A program made the translations under genes and the position numbers. Of a stretch of 8,671 nucleotides of DNA, positions 1 through 6,800 are shown piece after piece. The number at the start of each line of letters is the position of its first letter. Within the stretch, counting starts at the first letter, position 1. Source of the stretch: Promethearchaeota archaeon. Its GTDB lineage: Archaea > Asgardarchaeota > Lokiarchaeia > Sigyniarchaeales > SOKP01. The notes beneath the pieces are model-generated. The model saw only the letters and a list, made by a program, of their open reading frames with translations, was not told the DNA's origin and searched no databases. The stretch lies in contig JAUWZT010000158.1 in assembly GCA_030615145.1 (NCBI GenBank), positions 1-8,671 on the forward strand, given 5' to 3'.

Positions 1-1
1 G

Positions 2-121
2 GCAACTAGAGACTTTAGTAATTGGGTTGAGTATCAAATTGTTATAACTATAATGATTACCTTAATTTATATTACCGGCTTTTTTTTCTTTACAATTTTT
101 CACTACATTATCCGGAAATAG
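2..121 (+). CDS. C-terminal end of a membrane protein (partial)
   Basis: This frame is open from the window edge to a TAG at 119-121 and gives 39 residues. It starts with a short polar stretch containing NWVEYQ. A run of about 25 hydrophobic and aromatic residues follows (IVITIMITLIYITG, then FFFF and the IFHYII part), and it ends with a short basic tail, RK. This is the look of a final transmembrane helix with a positively charged cytoplasmic end. The rest of the gene lies outside the window, so no family can be named. It converges on the FGase-like gene on the other strand, about 60 bases away. The frame is short and could be open by chance, so it is a modest call. Confidence 0.45.
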   Translation, partial: ATRDFSNWVEYQIVITIMITLIYITGFFFFTIFHYIIRK

Positions 122-180
122 AAATCTTTGCTTTCGAATCATGTGTTTCGCAGAGAATAATTACTAAGTATAATAAGCTA

Positions 181-912
181 TTAGATTATTATTCTATTTA
201 CTGATTTAATTATAGCGTTGGCTATTGCTTTTACTAGCATTTCTGTAAGTTTGAAGTCTAATCGAATACTTTTTGCGACCTCGATTTGAAGCGCGTTTAT
301 TTGGCTTTTTTTAAAAAACTGCTGAGTTATATATCCCCCAGAATAAGATAAATTTTGTTCCGTTAAAGCCAGACCATCGTCCAACACAAAAAATTTAGAA
401 ATTTCGTCTTGTAATTGAGCACAGCCCCAATATCTATTACAATCTTGCTCCTTTGAATCTTCAAGAAGATCAAGAGTTTTACCAAAGATGTGGCCAAATA
501 TCACGTCAGGATATCCCTTGTAAGGCTTTGTAAACCCGTGAAAGTCTATTATCAAAGCTCTATTGTGTTTTGAAACGCACTCTTGAGCATAATTATTTAA
601 TTGGTCGTGGTAAGCGCGAAAGATATTTTGAGCTTCGGTAGAGGAATGATTATAGGCACTTTTTGAGTGAGATGGTCTGTTTAAATCAATTTTACTTCTA
701 TGAATCTTATTTAAGATGTAATATATATCGATATTTTTTACTTTAAGTAGATTGATTATTAATTTTGCTATGAAGAAAGTGTTCTTGTCTGCAATTCTCA
801 TCCCAGTAGTTTTGTTTGGAATCCTTTTTGGCTTTTTATAGCCTCCGTGAGGGCAAGATAAGATTACCGGCGTATTGCCATTTTCGACTTCAAAATATCT
901 ACTTAAATCCAT
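181..912 (-). CDS. N-formylglutamate amidohydrolase (FGase) family protein
   Basis: Members of this family are metal-dependent amidases; the characterised type releases formate from N-formylglutamate at the end of one histidine degradation route, but many relatives have unknown substrates. The 243-residue protein shows the family signatures in order: VILSCPHGG at 16-24 (H22 a likely metal ligand), the block R72-S-K-x-D-L-N-R79, IIDFHGF at 121-127 (D123, H125), and the C-terminal pair SGGYITQQF (191-199) and NALQIEVAKSIR (206-217, with E211). Length is close to the usual 240-280. The start is ATG at 912-910; another ATG at 916-914 is out of frame. There is no Shine-Dalgarno sequence, but a TATA-like box lies about 25 bases upstream, which would suit a leaderless transcript. 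No histidine degradation gene is nearby, so the substrate is open. The family call is firm; the exact reaction is not. Confidence 0.85.
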   Translation of the reverse strand: MDLSRYFEVENGNTPVILSCPHGGYKKPKRIPNKTTGMRIADKNTFFIAKLIINLLKVKNIDIYYILNKIHRSKIDLNRPSHSKSAYNHSSTEAQNIFRAYHDQLNNYAQECVSKHNRALIIDFHGFTKPYKGYPDVIFGHIFGKTLDLLEDSKEQDCNRYWGCAQLQDEISKFFVLDDGLALTEQNLSYSGGYITQQFFKKSQINALQIEVAKSIRLDFKLTEMLVKAIANAIIKSVNRIII

Positions 913-936
913 TCATGATAAAAAATTAACATCGAA

Positions 937-944
937 TTATAAAG
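937..944 (-). promoter_or_regulatory. TATA-like box for the FGase-family gene
   Basis: Read on the minus strand this is CTTTATAA, about 25 bases before the ATG at 912. Archaeal TATA boxes normally sit about 25-30 bases upstream of the transcription start, so transcription would begin at or very near the start codon. That matches the absence of a Shine-Dalgarno sequence. In such AT-rich DNA the motif could occur by chance. Confidence 0.4.
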
Positions 945-1043
945 TTTGATAAATTGCTAAGAAGTCTATAATTAAATTTCTTTAAAGTGTATTTTAAGTT
1001 AAAAGAGATTCGAATTTATTTATGTCGTTAATTATTCTGAACC

Positions 1044-1057
1044 TAAGGTTAACCTTA
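1044..1057. promoter_or_regulatory. Perfect 14-bp palindrome, candidate operator
   Basis: TAAGGTTAACCTTA reads the same on both strands. It lies in the 265-base divergent space between the FGase-like gene and the winged-helix gene, about 120 bases before the latter. Perfect palindromes of this size containing a G/C pair in each arm are uncommon in such AT-rich spacer DNA, and dimeric winged-helix regulators typically bind such sites. That the neighbouring regulator binds it is inference only. An 8-base part of it (TTAACCTT) recurs at 1513-1520, ahead of the MBL gene. Confidence 0.45.
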
Positions 1058-1162
1058 TTACAGTTTATCATTAATATAATAATAAAAATTTTCATAATGT
1101 TTTTTAAATTTGTTACTTTTTATTTATTACATTTAAGTAAAATTAGATGTTATCATTAAACT

Positions 1163-1171
1163 AAGGAAAGG
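1163..1171 (+). promoter_or_regulatory. Ribosome binding site of the winged-helix gene
   Basis: AAGGAAAGG lies 6 bases before the ATG at 1178. The AAGGA part can pair with the 3' end of 16S rRNA and sits about 10 bases from the start. It is the clearest Shine-Dalgarno-like sequence in the window; most other genes here lack one. It supports this start codon. Confidence 0.6.
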
Positions 1172-1177
1172 TATATT

Positions 1178-1465
1178 ATGACTATTGACGATTTGATAAG
1201 TTTTTTAAAAAAAAAAGGTTTTAGAGATACTTTGGAAGTCCTTATTCAATTTAAAGGTTATAAAACTGACAAGCATACTTTTTACAACGAATTGAATAAA
1301 TTTAGCTATTATAATTCTTTTTTTCGGGTAAAAGAAGACTTAATTGAAAAAGGACTCATCGCAATTGAACTAAATAATAAGAAAAAGTATGTTAAACTAA
1401 CCACAAAGGGTTTGGATGTTTATACGCGGTTACAAGAAATAAACGAAATAATAAATAATAAATAG
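1178..1465 (+). CDS. Small winged-helix DNA-binding protein
   Basis: This 95-residue protein looks like a stand-alone archaeal winged-helix transcription regulator. Residues 1-30 form one or two predicted helices. The part HTFYNELNKFSYYNSFFRVK (33-52) looks like the helix-turn-helix, with the recognition helix near 43-55. KEDLIEKGLIAIEL (52-65), a Lys/Asn-rich hairpin, and YVKLTTKGLDVY (71-82) form the wing; the order 'L-x-x-x-G-L-I ... L-T-x-K-G' is typical of PadR/HxlR/MarR-like winged helices. The C-terminal helix (82-93) could serve for dimerisation. No ligand domain is present, so any signal must act through the fold itself or by dimer control. The gene has a good ribosome binding site and stands alone. 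The upstream palindrome at 1044 could be its own operator (inference). The fold call is solid; the target genes are unknown. Confidence 0.75.
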   Translation: MTIDDLISFLKKKGFRDTLEVLIQFKGYKTDKHTFYNELNKFSYYNSFFRVKEDLIEKGLIAIELNNKKKYVKLTTKGLDVYTRLQEINEIINNK

Positions 1466-1516
1466 TAGACTTCGTTTTGTACCTAAATCTCAAAAACCTA
1501 GTAAATATTTTTTTAA

Positions 1517-1542
1517 CCTTTTATTCTTCTTCAAATAAAAGG
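1517..1542. repeat. Inverted repeat between winged-helix and MBL genes
   Basis: Arms CCTTTTATT (1517-1525) and AATAAAAGG (1534-1542) are perfect reverse complements around an 8-base spacer. The element lies 51 bases after the winged-helix stop and 19 bases before the GTG of the next gene. It could be a regulatory protein site for the MBL gene or an RNA hairpin ending the upstream transcript. No T-run follows directly, so an intrinsic terminator is not the obvious reading. Its left arm overlaps TTAACCTT, also present in the palindrome at 1044-1057. Confidence 0.4.
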
Positions 1543-1561
1543 ATTTAGTTGTCGAATTTTT

Positions 1562-2206
1562 GTGAGCAAAGATAACATGATTTTCAAGAAGCTAGTTGTT
1601 GGACCTTTAGCTACCAATTGCTACATCTTTGGTTCTAACGAAACAAAAGAAATGGTTGTAATAGATCCAGGGGGCGATGGAAACGCCATTATTAAATATA
1701 TCGAACAAGTAGGAGGAAAACCTATAGCGGTTTTACTTACTCACGGACATTTCGATCATACTACTAGAGTTGGTAAAATCATGCGCCATTTTCAAATACC
1801 ATTGATGTATAGTAGAAAAGAACACGAATCTGGGATTTTCCAAAAAGAAGCTAATAGATGGTTAGTCGAGGATGATTCAATAAATATCGGAGAAATTAAC
1901 CTTCACGCATTAGAAACGCCTGGTCATAGCCCTGGGTCATTATGCTTTTATTCTTCAGATGTCAAGAAATTTAACGGCAAAAAAATTGACGGTCTTTTGT
2001 TTTCGGGCGATTTATTATTCAGAGGGAGCATTGGAAGATCGGATTTCCAGGGAGGAGATCAAAATCTTTTGTTCGCAAGTATCAAAAATAAAATAATGTA
2101 CAATAAATCCCTCACTGACGATTTTCTCGTCTGCCCCGGACATATGGGTCTGACTTCAATAGGGGAAGAAAGAACGCATAATATGTTTAAGAAATTTTTT
2201 CTTTAA
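1562..2206 (+). CDS. Metallo-beta-lactamase-fold hydrolase, glyoxalase II-like
   Basis: This is a zinc-type metallohydrolase of the hydroxyacylglutathione hydrolase (glyoxalase II) branch. Archaeal relatives act on thioesters or other esters; a glutathione substrate is unlikely to be assured here. All metal ligands are visible in order: the THGHFDH motif (60-66: H61, H63, D65, H66), H122 in ETPGHSPG, D150 in FSGDLLFRGSIGRSD, and H194 in CPGHMG. The N-terminal GPLATNCYIFG (14-24) and VIDPGG (33-38) are the usual first strands. At 214 residues it matches the short form that lacks the C-terminal helical substrate domain of classical glyoxalase II. Two starts are possible: GTG at 1562 or ATG at 1577 (Met6). 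The ATG would give MIFKKLVVGPL, very like relatives, and neither has a clear ribosome site. The gene converges on a Roadblock gene 72 bases away. Fold certain, substrate open. Confidence 0.9.
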   Translation: MSKDNMIFKKLVVGPLATNCYIFGSNETKEMVVIDPGGDGNAIIKYIEQVGGKPIAVLLTHGHFDHTTRVGKIMRHFQIPLMYSRKEHESGIFQKEANRWLVEDDSINIGEINLHALETPGHSPGSLCFYSSDVKKFNGKKIDGLLFSGDLLFRGSIGRSDFQGGDQNLLFASIKNKIMYNKSLTDDFLVCPGHMGLTSIGEERTHNMFKKFFL

Positions 2207-2278
2207 TAACTGATTTTTACTTTAGAAAATATAAGAATAAAACTATAACTGATAAAATTAAAACAATAAAAGATTGAT

Positions 2279-2563
2279 TTACTTTAGGATAATTAGAATA
2301 AGTTGATCTTCCAAAGCTATCATAGTCTCGCCCTTCGACGTCTCTAAACGTATGAATTTCAAACCACCCTCTTTTAAGGCTTTAACGACTTGTTGTCCCT
2401 TCCCAATTAACGATGTTACATAAGCAGATATTTCTTCGCTTATTTCAATGTTCATGTTAGAATCTATTGGTAAGCCGCTTGAATCGCAAATGATGACCCC
2501 GCGAATTCCCTCGCGTTCTTCAAATTTTCGTATGATCTCTTTGACTTCTCTTCTATTAATCAA
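2279..2563 (-). CDS. Roadblock/LC7 domain protein (first copy)
   Basis: Roadblock/LC7 proteins are small alpha-beta dimers that regulate or scaffold small GTPases; bacterial MglB, a GTPase-activating partner of MglA, is the studied prokaryotic case. The 94 residues cover a whole domain: N-terminal helix (4-18), strand GVIICDSSGLPID (22-34), central helix (42-64, EEISAYVTSLIGKGQQVVKA), then strands LKFIRLETSKGETMIALEDQLILIIL (68-93). The start is a TTG at 2563-2561; no in-frame ATG lies close upstream. A purine-rich GAGAGAGAAG precedes it. An out-of-frame ATG at 2580-2578 opens a six-codon reading frame whose TGA overlaps the TTG; this might be a tiny leader or a sign that a single-base change shifted an original ATG start. 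Its neighbours upstream are remnants of a GTPase and a thiolase. Family call firm; partner unknown. Confidence 0.88.
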   Translation of the reverse strand: MINRREVKEIIRKFEEREGIRGVIICDSSGLPIDSNMNIEISEEISAYVTSLIGKGQQVVKALKEGGLKFIRLETSKGETMIALEDQLILIILK

Positions 2564-2805
2564 TTTAACTTCTCTCTCATTATTATTTTATCTGATTTTA
2601 TGATCTATACCTAATAATATTTAATAATAATAATAAAGTAAATGCTTAAAAATTTATTTTTAATTATTTAATAATAACTAAAGAAAAAGAGACTCAAAAA
2701 TAAAAAATTACGGAAAAAAAGAATTAGAATAATTAACATAATACAACATCTTCGTAAGGGGGTTAAAGTCATGACACTTGTTGTTAGTAAATAGTTGCTT
2801 TATTA

Positions 2806-3003
2806 TTATAATTCTGAAGATAATGCTTTACATTTAGTATATAGTTCATTAATGATAATATTGAAAGTCTCATGAGTTCCTTGACCTGATTTTGCTGCTG
2901 TTAAGTAATATCCGAGAAAATATCGTTCTTTTACAACCTCTTGAATTTTCGGTCTATCTAAATTGTTTTCCTCAATTAAATCAACTTGATTGGCAATGAA
3001 CAA
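2806..3003 (-). pseudogene. C-terminal remnant of a Ras/Rab-like small GTPase
   Basis: The 65-codon frame matches only the last third of a small Ras-superfamily GTPase. FIANQVDL (2-9) stands where the G4 motif NKxD belongs, with Lys changed to Gln, and LTAAKSGQGTHETFN (34-48) corresponds to the G5 motif (E-T-S-A-K-x-G) and the start of the last helix; NIIINELY (48-55) completes that helix. The G1 P-loop, switch regions and G3 (DxxGQ) are absent, and a TAA directly precedes the TTG from which the frame could start, so it cannot bind GTP as a normal switch. The preceding 60 bases show no GTPase sequence in any frame and run straight into a thiolase remnant, suggesting a deletion. It lies between two Roadblock genes, which fits an old GTPase-Roadblock cluster. 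It could still be transcribed, but a functional product is unlikely. Confidence 0.7.
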
Positions 3004-3060
3004 TTAGATGATGTATTGAAATTATTAGATGAGATGTTAAAGATATTTTTTTATACAAAA

Positions 3061-3320
3061 TCACATTCTTTCTAATAATATCGAGATTAAATTATTCCCA
3101 AATCCTCCAAAATTATATGTAATCCCAGTTTCTGCACCTTCACCTTGTCTTTTGCCTGCTTCTCCTTTTAATTGCCAATATTATTCTATAACTTGAGCAA
3201 TCCCAGTAGTTCCTAAGAGTTGGCCTCGCGCTTTCAAACCTCCAGAGGGATTAAAAGGAATTTTTCCGCCAATTTTGTTAAACCTTCTTGCGTGGCTATT
3301 ACGCCTTTTCCCTTTCTGAA
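3061..3320 (-). pseudogene. Degraded thiolase (acetyl-CoA acyltransferase) C-terminus
   Basis: Translating the minus strand shows the C-terminal part of an archaeal thiolase/SCP2-type acyltransferase. From 3270 downward the frame reads GGKIPFNPSGGLKARG, then QLLGTTGIAQVIE, a TAA at 3183-3181, YWQLKGEAGKRQGEGAETG, ITYNFGGFGNN, and ends at TGA 3063-3061. In the family this is the NPSGGLKARGHPxGATG region followed by QVxExYWQLxGEAGxRQ and a GGxG block. The start of the match (GKGVIATQEGLTKL, 3311-3270) is in another frame, so about one base is missing near 3268-3272. The catalytic-His motif GHP is now GQL. Frameshift, in-frame stop and lost His each argue against function. The N-terminal 300 or so residues, with the nucleophilic Cys, are not here; a weak extension to about 3357 is possible. 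No DUF35 partner gene follows, as it often does for archaeal thiolases. Confidence 0.82.
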
Positions 3321-3384
3321 AAAACTTAAAAATTTTAGAAAAAAAAGCTTGAGATACTCGAAGGAAAATAAATTTAAATTAGGT

Positions 3385-3400
3385 TAATATATATATATAT
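3385..3400 (+). promoter_or_regulatory. AT-repeat, likely TATA region of the second Roadblock gene
   Basis: A run of about seven AT dinucleotides follows AGGTTA, some 80-95 bases before the ATG at 3482. It resembles an extended TATA box with purines just upstream, where an archaeal BRE would sit. If used, it would give a leader of roughly 55-65 bases. The simple repeat may also just be a slippage product. Confidence 0.35.
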
Positions 3401-3481
3401 TTAAGTATTAAACTACACGATTTAGATAAGCTAATTCAGAATTCAAACTTAATACTAAAAAAAATAAAGAGTAGTATTTCT

Positions 3482-3835
3482 ATGGCAGACAAAAAAGATA
3501 TTGAAAAAAAATTATCAGAATTATTTGACATAGTTCCTGAAACCGAAGGTTTAATAGCCTCTGATCTAGAAGGTAAAGTTATTGTAGGACAAACGATTAC
3601 AGATATGGATCATAGTGCGATAGCAAAGACTTGCGTAACTATAATAAAAGATTCGGGCAATATGGGTAATAATATCGGTAAAGGAGCATTTAAAACTGCT
3701 ACTATCGAACTAGAAAGCGGTTATGCCGTAATCGTCAAGTCTGATGCAATTGTCCTGATTGCTTTAGCAGGTTTAGACGGGAAAGCATCTTTAAGTCTTC
3801 TAAAAAGAAACCTAATTTCAATTTCAAAGATATAA
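3482..3835 (+). CDS. Roadblock/LC7 domain protein (second copy)
   Basis: This 117-residue protein is a single Roadblock/LC7 domain and probably a homodimeric or heterodimeric partner of a small GTPase. Helix 4-17 leads to EGLIASDLEGKVIVGQ (22-37), the paired strands with a turn that typify the fold. The central helix is SAIAKTCVTIIKDSGNMGNNI (45-65), followed by FKTATIELESGYAVIVKSDAIVLIALAG (70-97), three strands. A final helix follows (ASLSLLKRNLISISK, 102-116), more than the first copy has. Sequence similarity to the first copy is low, so they are not a recent duplication. ATG at 3482 is a natural start; no strong ribosome site is seen. It is transcribed away from the GTPase and thiolase remnants and converges on the surface protein gene. 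Family firm; partner unknown. Confidence 0.88.
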   Translation: MADKKDIEKKLSELFDIVPETEGLIASDLEGKVIVGQTITDMDHSAIAKTCVTIIKDSGNMGNNIGKGAFKTATIELESGYAVIVKSDAIVLIALAGLDGKASLSLLKRNLISISKI

Positions 3836-3896
3836 TTTTATTTCCTCTTTTTTAGAAAAAATTTTAAAAGAATATTAAAAAAAGTAGATTTGATTT
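3836..3896. terminator. T-rich convergent spacer, probable two-way terminator
   Basis: The 61 bases between the stop codons of two converging genes carry a run of T near 3848-3853 on the plus strand. T-runs on the minus strand also occur, opposite the A-runs at 3856-3861 and 3877-3883. Archaeal RNA polymerase ends transcription on U-rich stretches without needing a hairpin, so this spacer could serve both genes. The A/T bias of the whole window weakens the argument. Confidence 0.4.
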
Positions 3897-6800
3897 TTAT
3901 TTTTTATCATTGAGACCTTTTTCTTCTAATAAAGAATCTAAATCTGTTTCAGGCTTTTCTGTCTTAATTTCTTTTTGTTTCTGTTTTTTAGATAGTTTTT
4001 TACTTGGTTTTTTTGCCGGCTTTTTTTTGGCTTCTTCTTTGGGTTCTTCTTTGGGTTCTTCTTTGGGTAATTCAGTTACACTTACATACCTTCCTCTTCT
4101 TGGTTTTTTCTTAGAAGGTTCTTCGATAGGAGTTTCAATTTTCTTCATAGTTCTTTTGACATATAAATACATTACACCCCATAATAACGCAAAAATACCG
4201 ATCATAATTACCGTAAAGAAAAAGGTGATATAATTTGCAAGAGGTGTGTCATAGATTTTAAAAGATTTTAACGCTTGAGCGGTTATATTCTCTTTTGTTA
4301 ATTCGTTAGTTGCTTCTACTGATACTGTAATCGTCATTTGATTTATAGCTGGAATCTCTATTGATATTATCATGTCTGTAGATTCTCCCGGCTGTAAGTT
4401 ATTTAATATTAAATGGTTTATCTCAACAATGCTATATGTTAAAGAAGGTTCGATTATAATAGATATACTAGAATTAGAAATGGTTAATTCTGAATCGCCA
4501 ATATTATTTAATGTTATTGTAATTGTTGTTTTACCGTTTCTTGTAATCTGATTTACGTTCGATACAATTCCCAACGATAAGTTGTTAGATACTTTGTATA
4601 TAGACACAGAAATGTTTTGCGAATTCTCTAAAATATATTGTTCTCCTTGCCAAGTAAGTCTAAATAGAAGGTCATCTTCACGTGGTAGCGATAGAGTATC
4701 AATCTCAAAGCTTGTAACTCCATTAGCACCCGAAATTTGAGATGAAACATTTTCCCATAATCCACTATTAAAATATTGGCAAGTCACCTTCTTATTTGGA
4801 ATTTCATCGCCGAATTCGGTCGTTAACACAGAACTAATGTTAAATTTTTGTCCGTAAATTGGTGTTTGAGGATTAATAACAATATCAGAGAATTGACTAT
4901 TTGTTTTCAAGGAAAAAGAATCGTTAAATTGATTATAACTGCTTACAAAGTTTTTATCATATATATTTACAACAAATGTTGTTTGATCGGGCATGTATTG
5001 GCACTCTTCTCTTTCAAACGGTTTTAATATAGAAGCTGCTGTAATTTCCTCGTCGTATTTTAAAGCTATAATGTACCCTTCAAATTCATTTTGAGTGCTA
5101 TTAATTACTAAAGAATACTCATTACTTTTAAAAGTATCAACTTCATGACTTTCTCCTGAGTATTCAAAATAGACCGTAAATATTGTTTTAGCTCCTCCTT
5201 TTCTAACGGGCGCGTTTACTCCTTGCCAAACTCCGTCTGCTTGAAGAGTCGGTATTGTAAGACTTACGGAAAATTCTTGCGTATCAGCACCGTTAGGATC
5301 TCCACTTATATTTAGAGTTTTTACATCAGTATACTTTTCGGTAATTATCCATTCTTCTTTAACCAAAGACACTAATTGAACTTTTAATTTTACATCCAAA
5401 TCGATAAAATCATGCAAATTTTGAATTGTTGCGCTTATTTTGATATCTTCATTGGGATTTAGAAGAGTTTCATTTTGTAAAAAGGTTTTTACTAATATTG
5501 GTATCTCTTCGCCGTTTATTTCGTAAATAAATTGTTGATTTATATCAGAGTTATTAACCGCGTAAAAGTCTGGATAATATTTATCATCGGTTACATTTAT
5601 TGTACCAATTAACATTGAATAACTTTCATAAACCTTGTCTACAATGCCGTCAAATATGTTTTGATTCAATATAGGTTCGTAAAATAAATTGTTCATATTA
5701 ACATCATAAGTGTCAATATATAATTTCAGTTTCTTACATCCAACTGCGGAACCATTTTCCCAGAAATAACCTAAATAATAATTTCCAAGGAGAGGTGTAT
5801 CTTTGGTAACATCTAAAATAGTTTGGTTATTGAAGTCATATACAAGCGAATTATCTTTAATCACTCCTACCCCTGAATTCCTTTCTGCTCCTGGAAATAT
5901 GGTATTATTATCTGGATAAAACAATGTAACATTTGCATTACCGTTTGTGGGCGGTATGCCGCCGGGGCCTTGGATAGCAACTTCTACAGATATATTATCT
6001 CCATACATAAATCCATTTGTCTCCCATAAAGTTCCATTGTAATTAATGAAACTGTGCATCTCTTGTATGAGGTTGCTACTCGTCAAATTTAGAGAGTAGA
6101 TTCCGTCAATACCGTTAACTGTGGCGTTAGTAATCGCTGTAAAATCATACGACGGGTTAGCGTCAAAAATCCTCTCTCCTCCTGTGCTAATTATCACTTC
6201 TTCGTAAATTTCATCGTAATTTGGATTAGTCAAGTTCTTTGCATCCCAATCGTTGGGATATACAAACCAAAATTCATGGAAACTCCAATTATCAAAATTT
6301 GTATAACCTAAATCTAAAGTATAATTTAAATTCCATCTTGGAGTTGTATCGTATGATACCTTATAATAACTACTCGCGTTTTCTACCCAATAACCCTTTA
6401 CTATATAAGTAACATTGAATTTAAACCCTTGAATAATACCACTATTCCATGTGAGATCTATTTGGAAATTGTGTAAACTATTATTGACAATTTCAACTGT
6501 GAAGTTGTTCTTCCATTGTCCTAATCCCCAAGTTAACGATGAACTTATAGGATAGCTGATAACTTGATTTTCTATTGGAATATCTTGTATTTTTAGCTTA
6601 TCTTGATTATCATCGGGATTTATGAAGTCAGAAGGCATATATCCGCGCGTTACATTTAGTTTAAAAGATGCTGCATCTAATTCTTCAGACTCGTAGCCTG
6701 GAGTCACTTGTTTTGTGGCGACATCCCATGTTAGACCATCGTCAGTCGTTCTTAATTGATGATCTACTGTAGAATTTGGATCACCATAAGTCTGTCTGGG

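Noticed and set aside
980..987. 8-bp palindrome CTTTAAAG
   Set aside because: Short AT-rich dyads like this are expected by chance in this composition.
2771..2794. Seven-codon ATG frame on the plus strand after a G-rich GTAAGGGGGTT
   Set aside because: Too short to support as a gene, and no conserved context; the G-run is notable in AT-rich DNA but unexplained.
2581..2805. Possible small RNA or further pseudogene in the AT-rich spacer
   Set aside because: No stable hairpin, no tRNA-like arms and no recognisable protein homology in any frame by eye.
2980..3075. Plus-strand frame reading LIGNEQLDDVLKLLDEMLK, helix-like
   Set aside because: It has no start codon, overlaps the GTPase remnant on the other strand and spans the junction between two pseudogenes; no family resemblance.
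3836..3896. Hairpin TCTTTT/AAAAGA in the convergent spacer
   Set aside because: Six A/T-rich pairs would be very weak; the T-runs are better evidence for termination than the hairpin.
3910..4233. A 107-codon open frame on the plus strand
   Set aside because: It is antisense to the tail and membrane helix of the surface protein; its Ser/Phe/Leu-rich composition is what the complement of Lys/Glu codons gives, and it has no ribosome site or family match.
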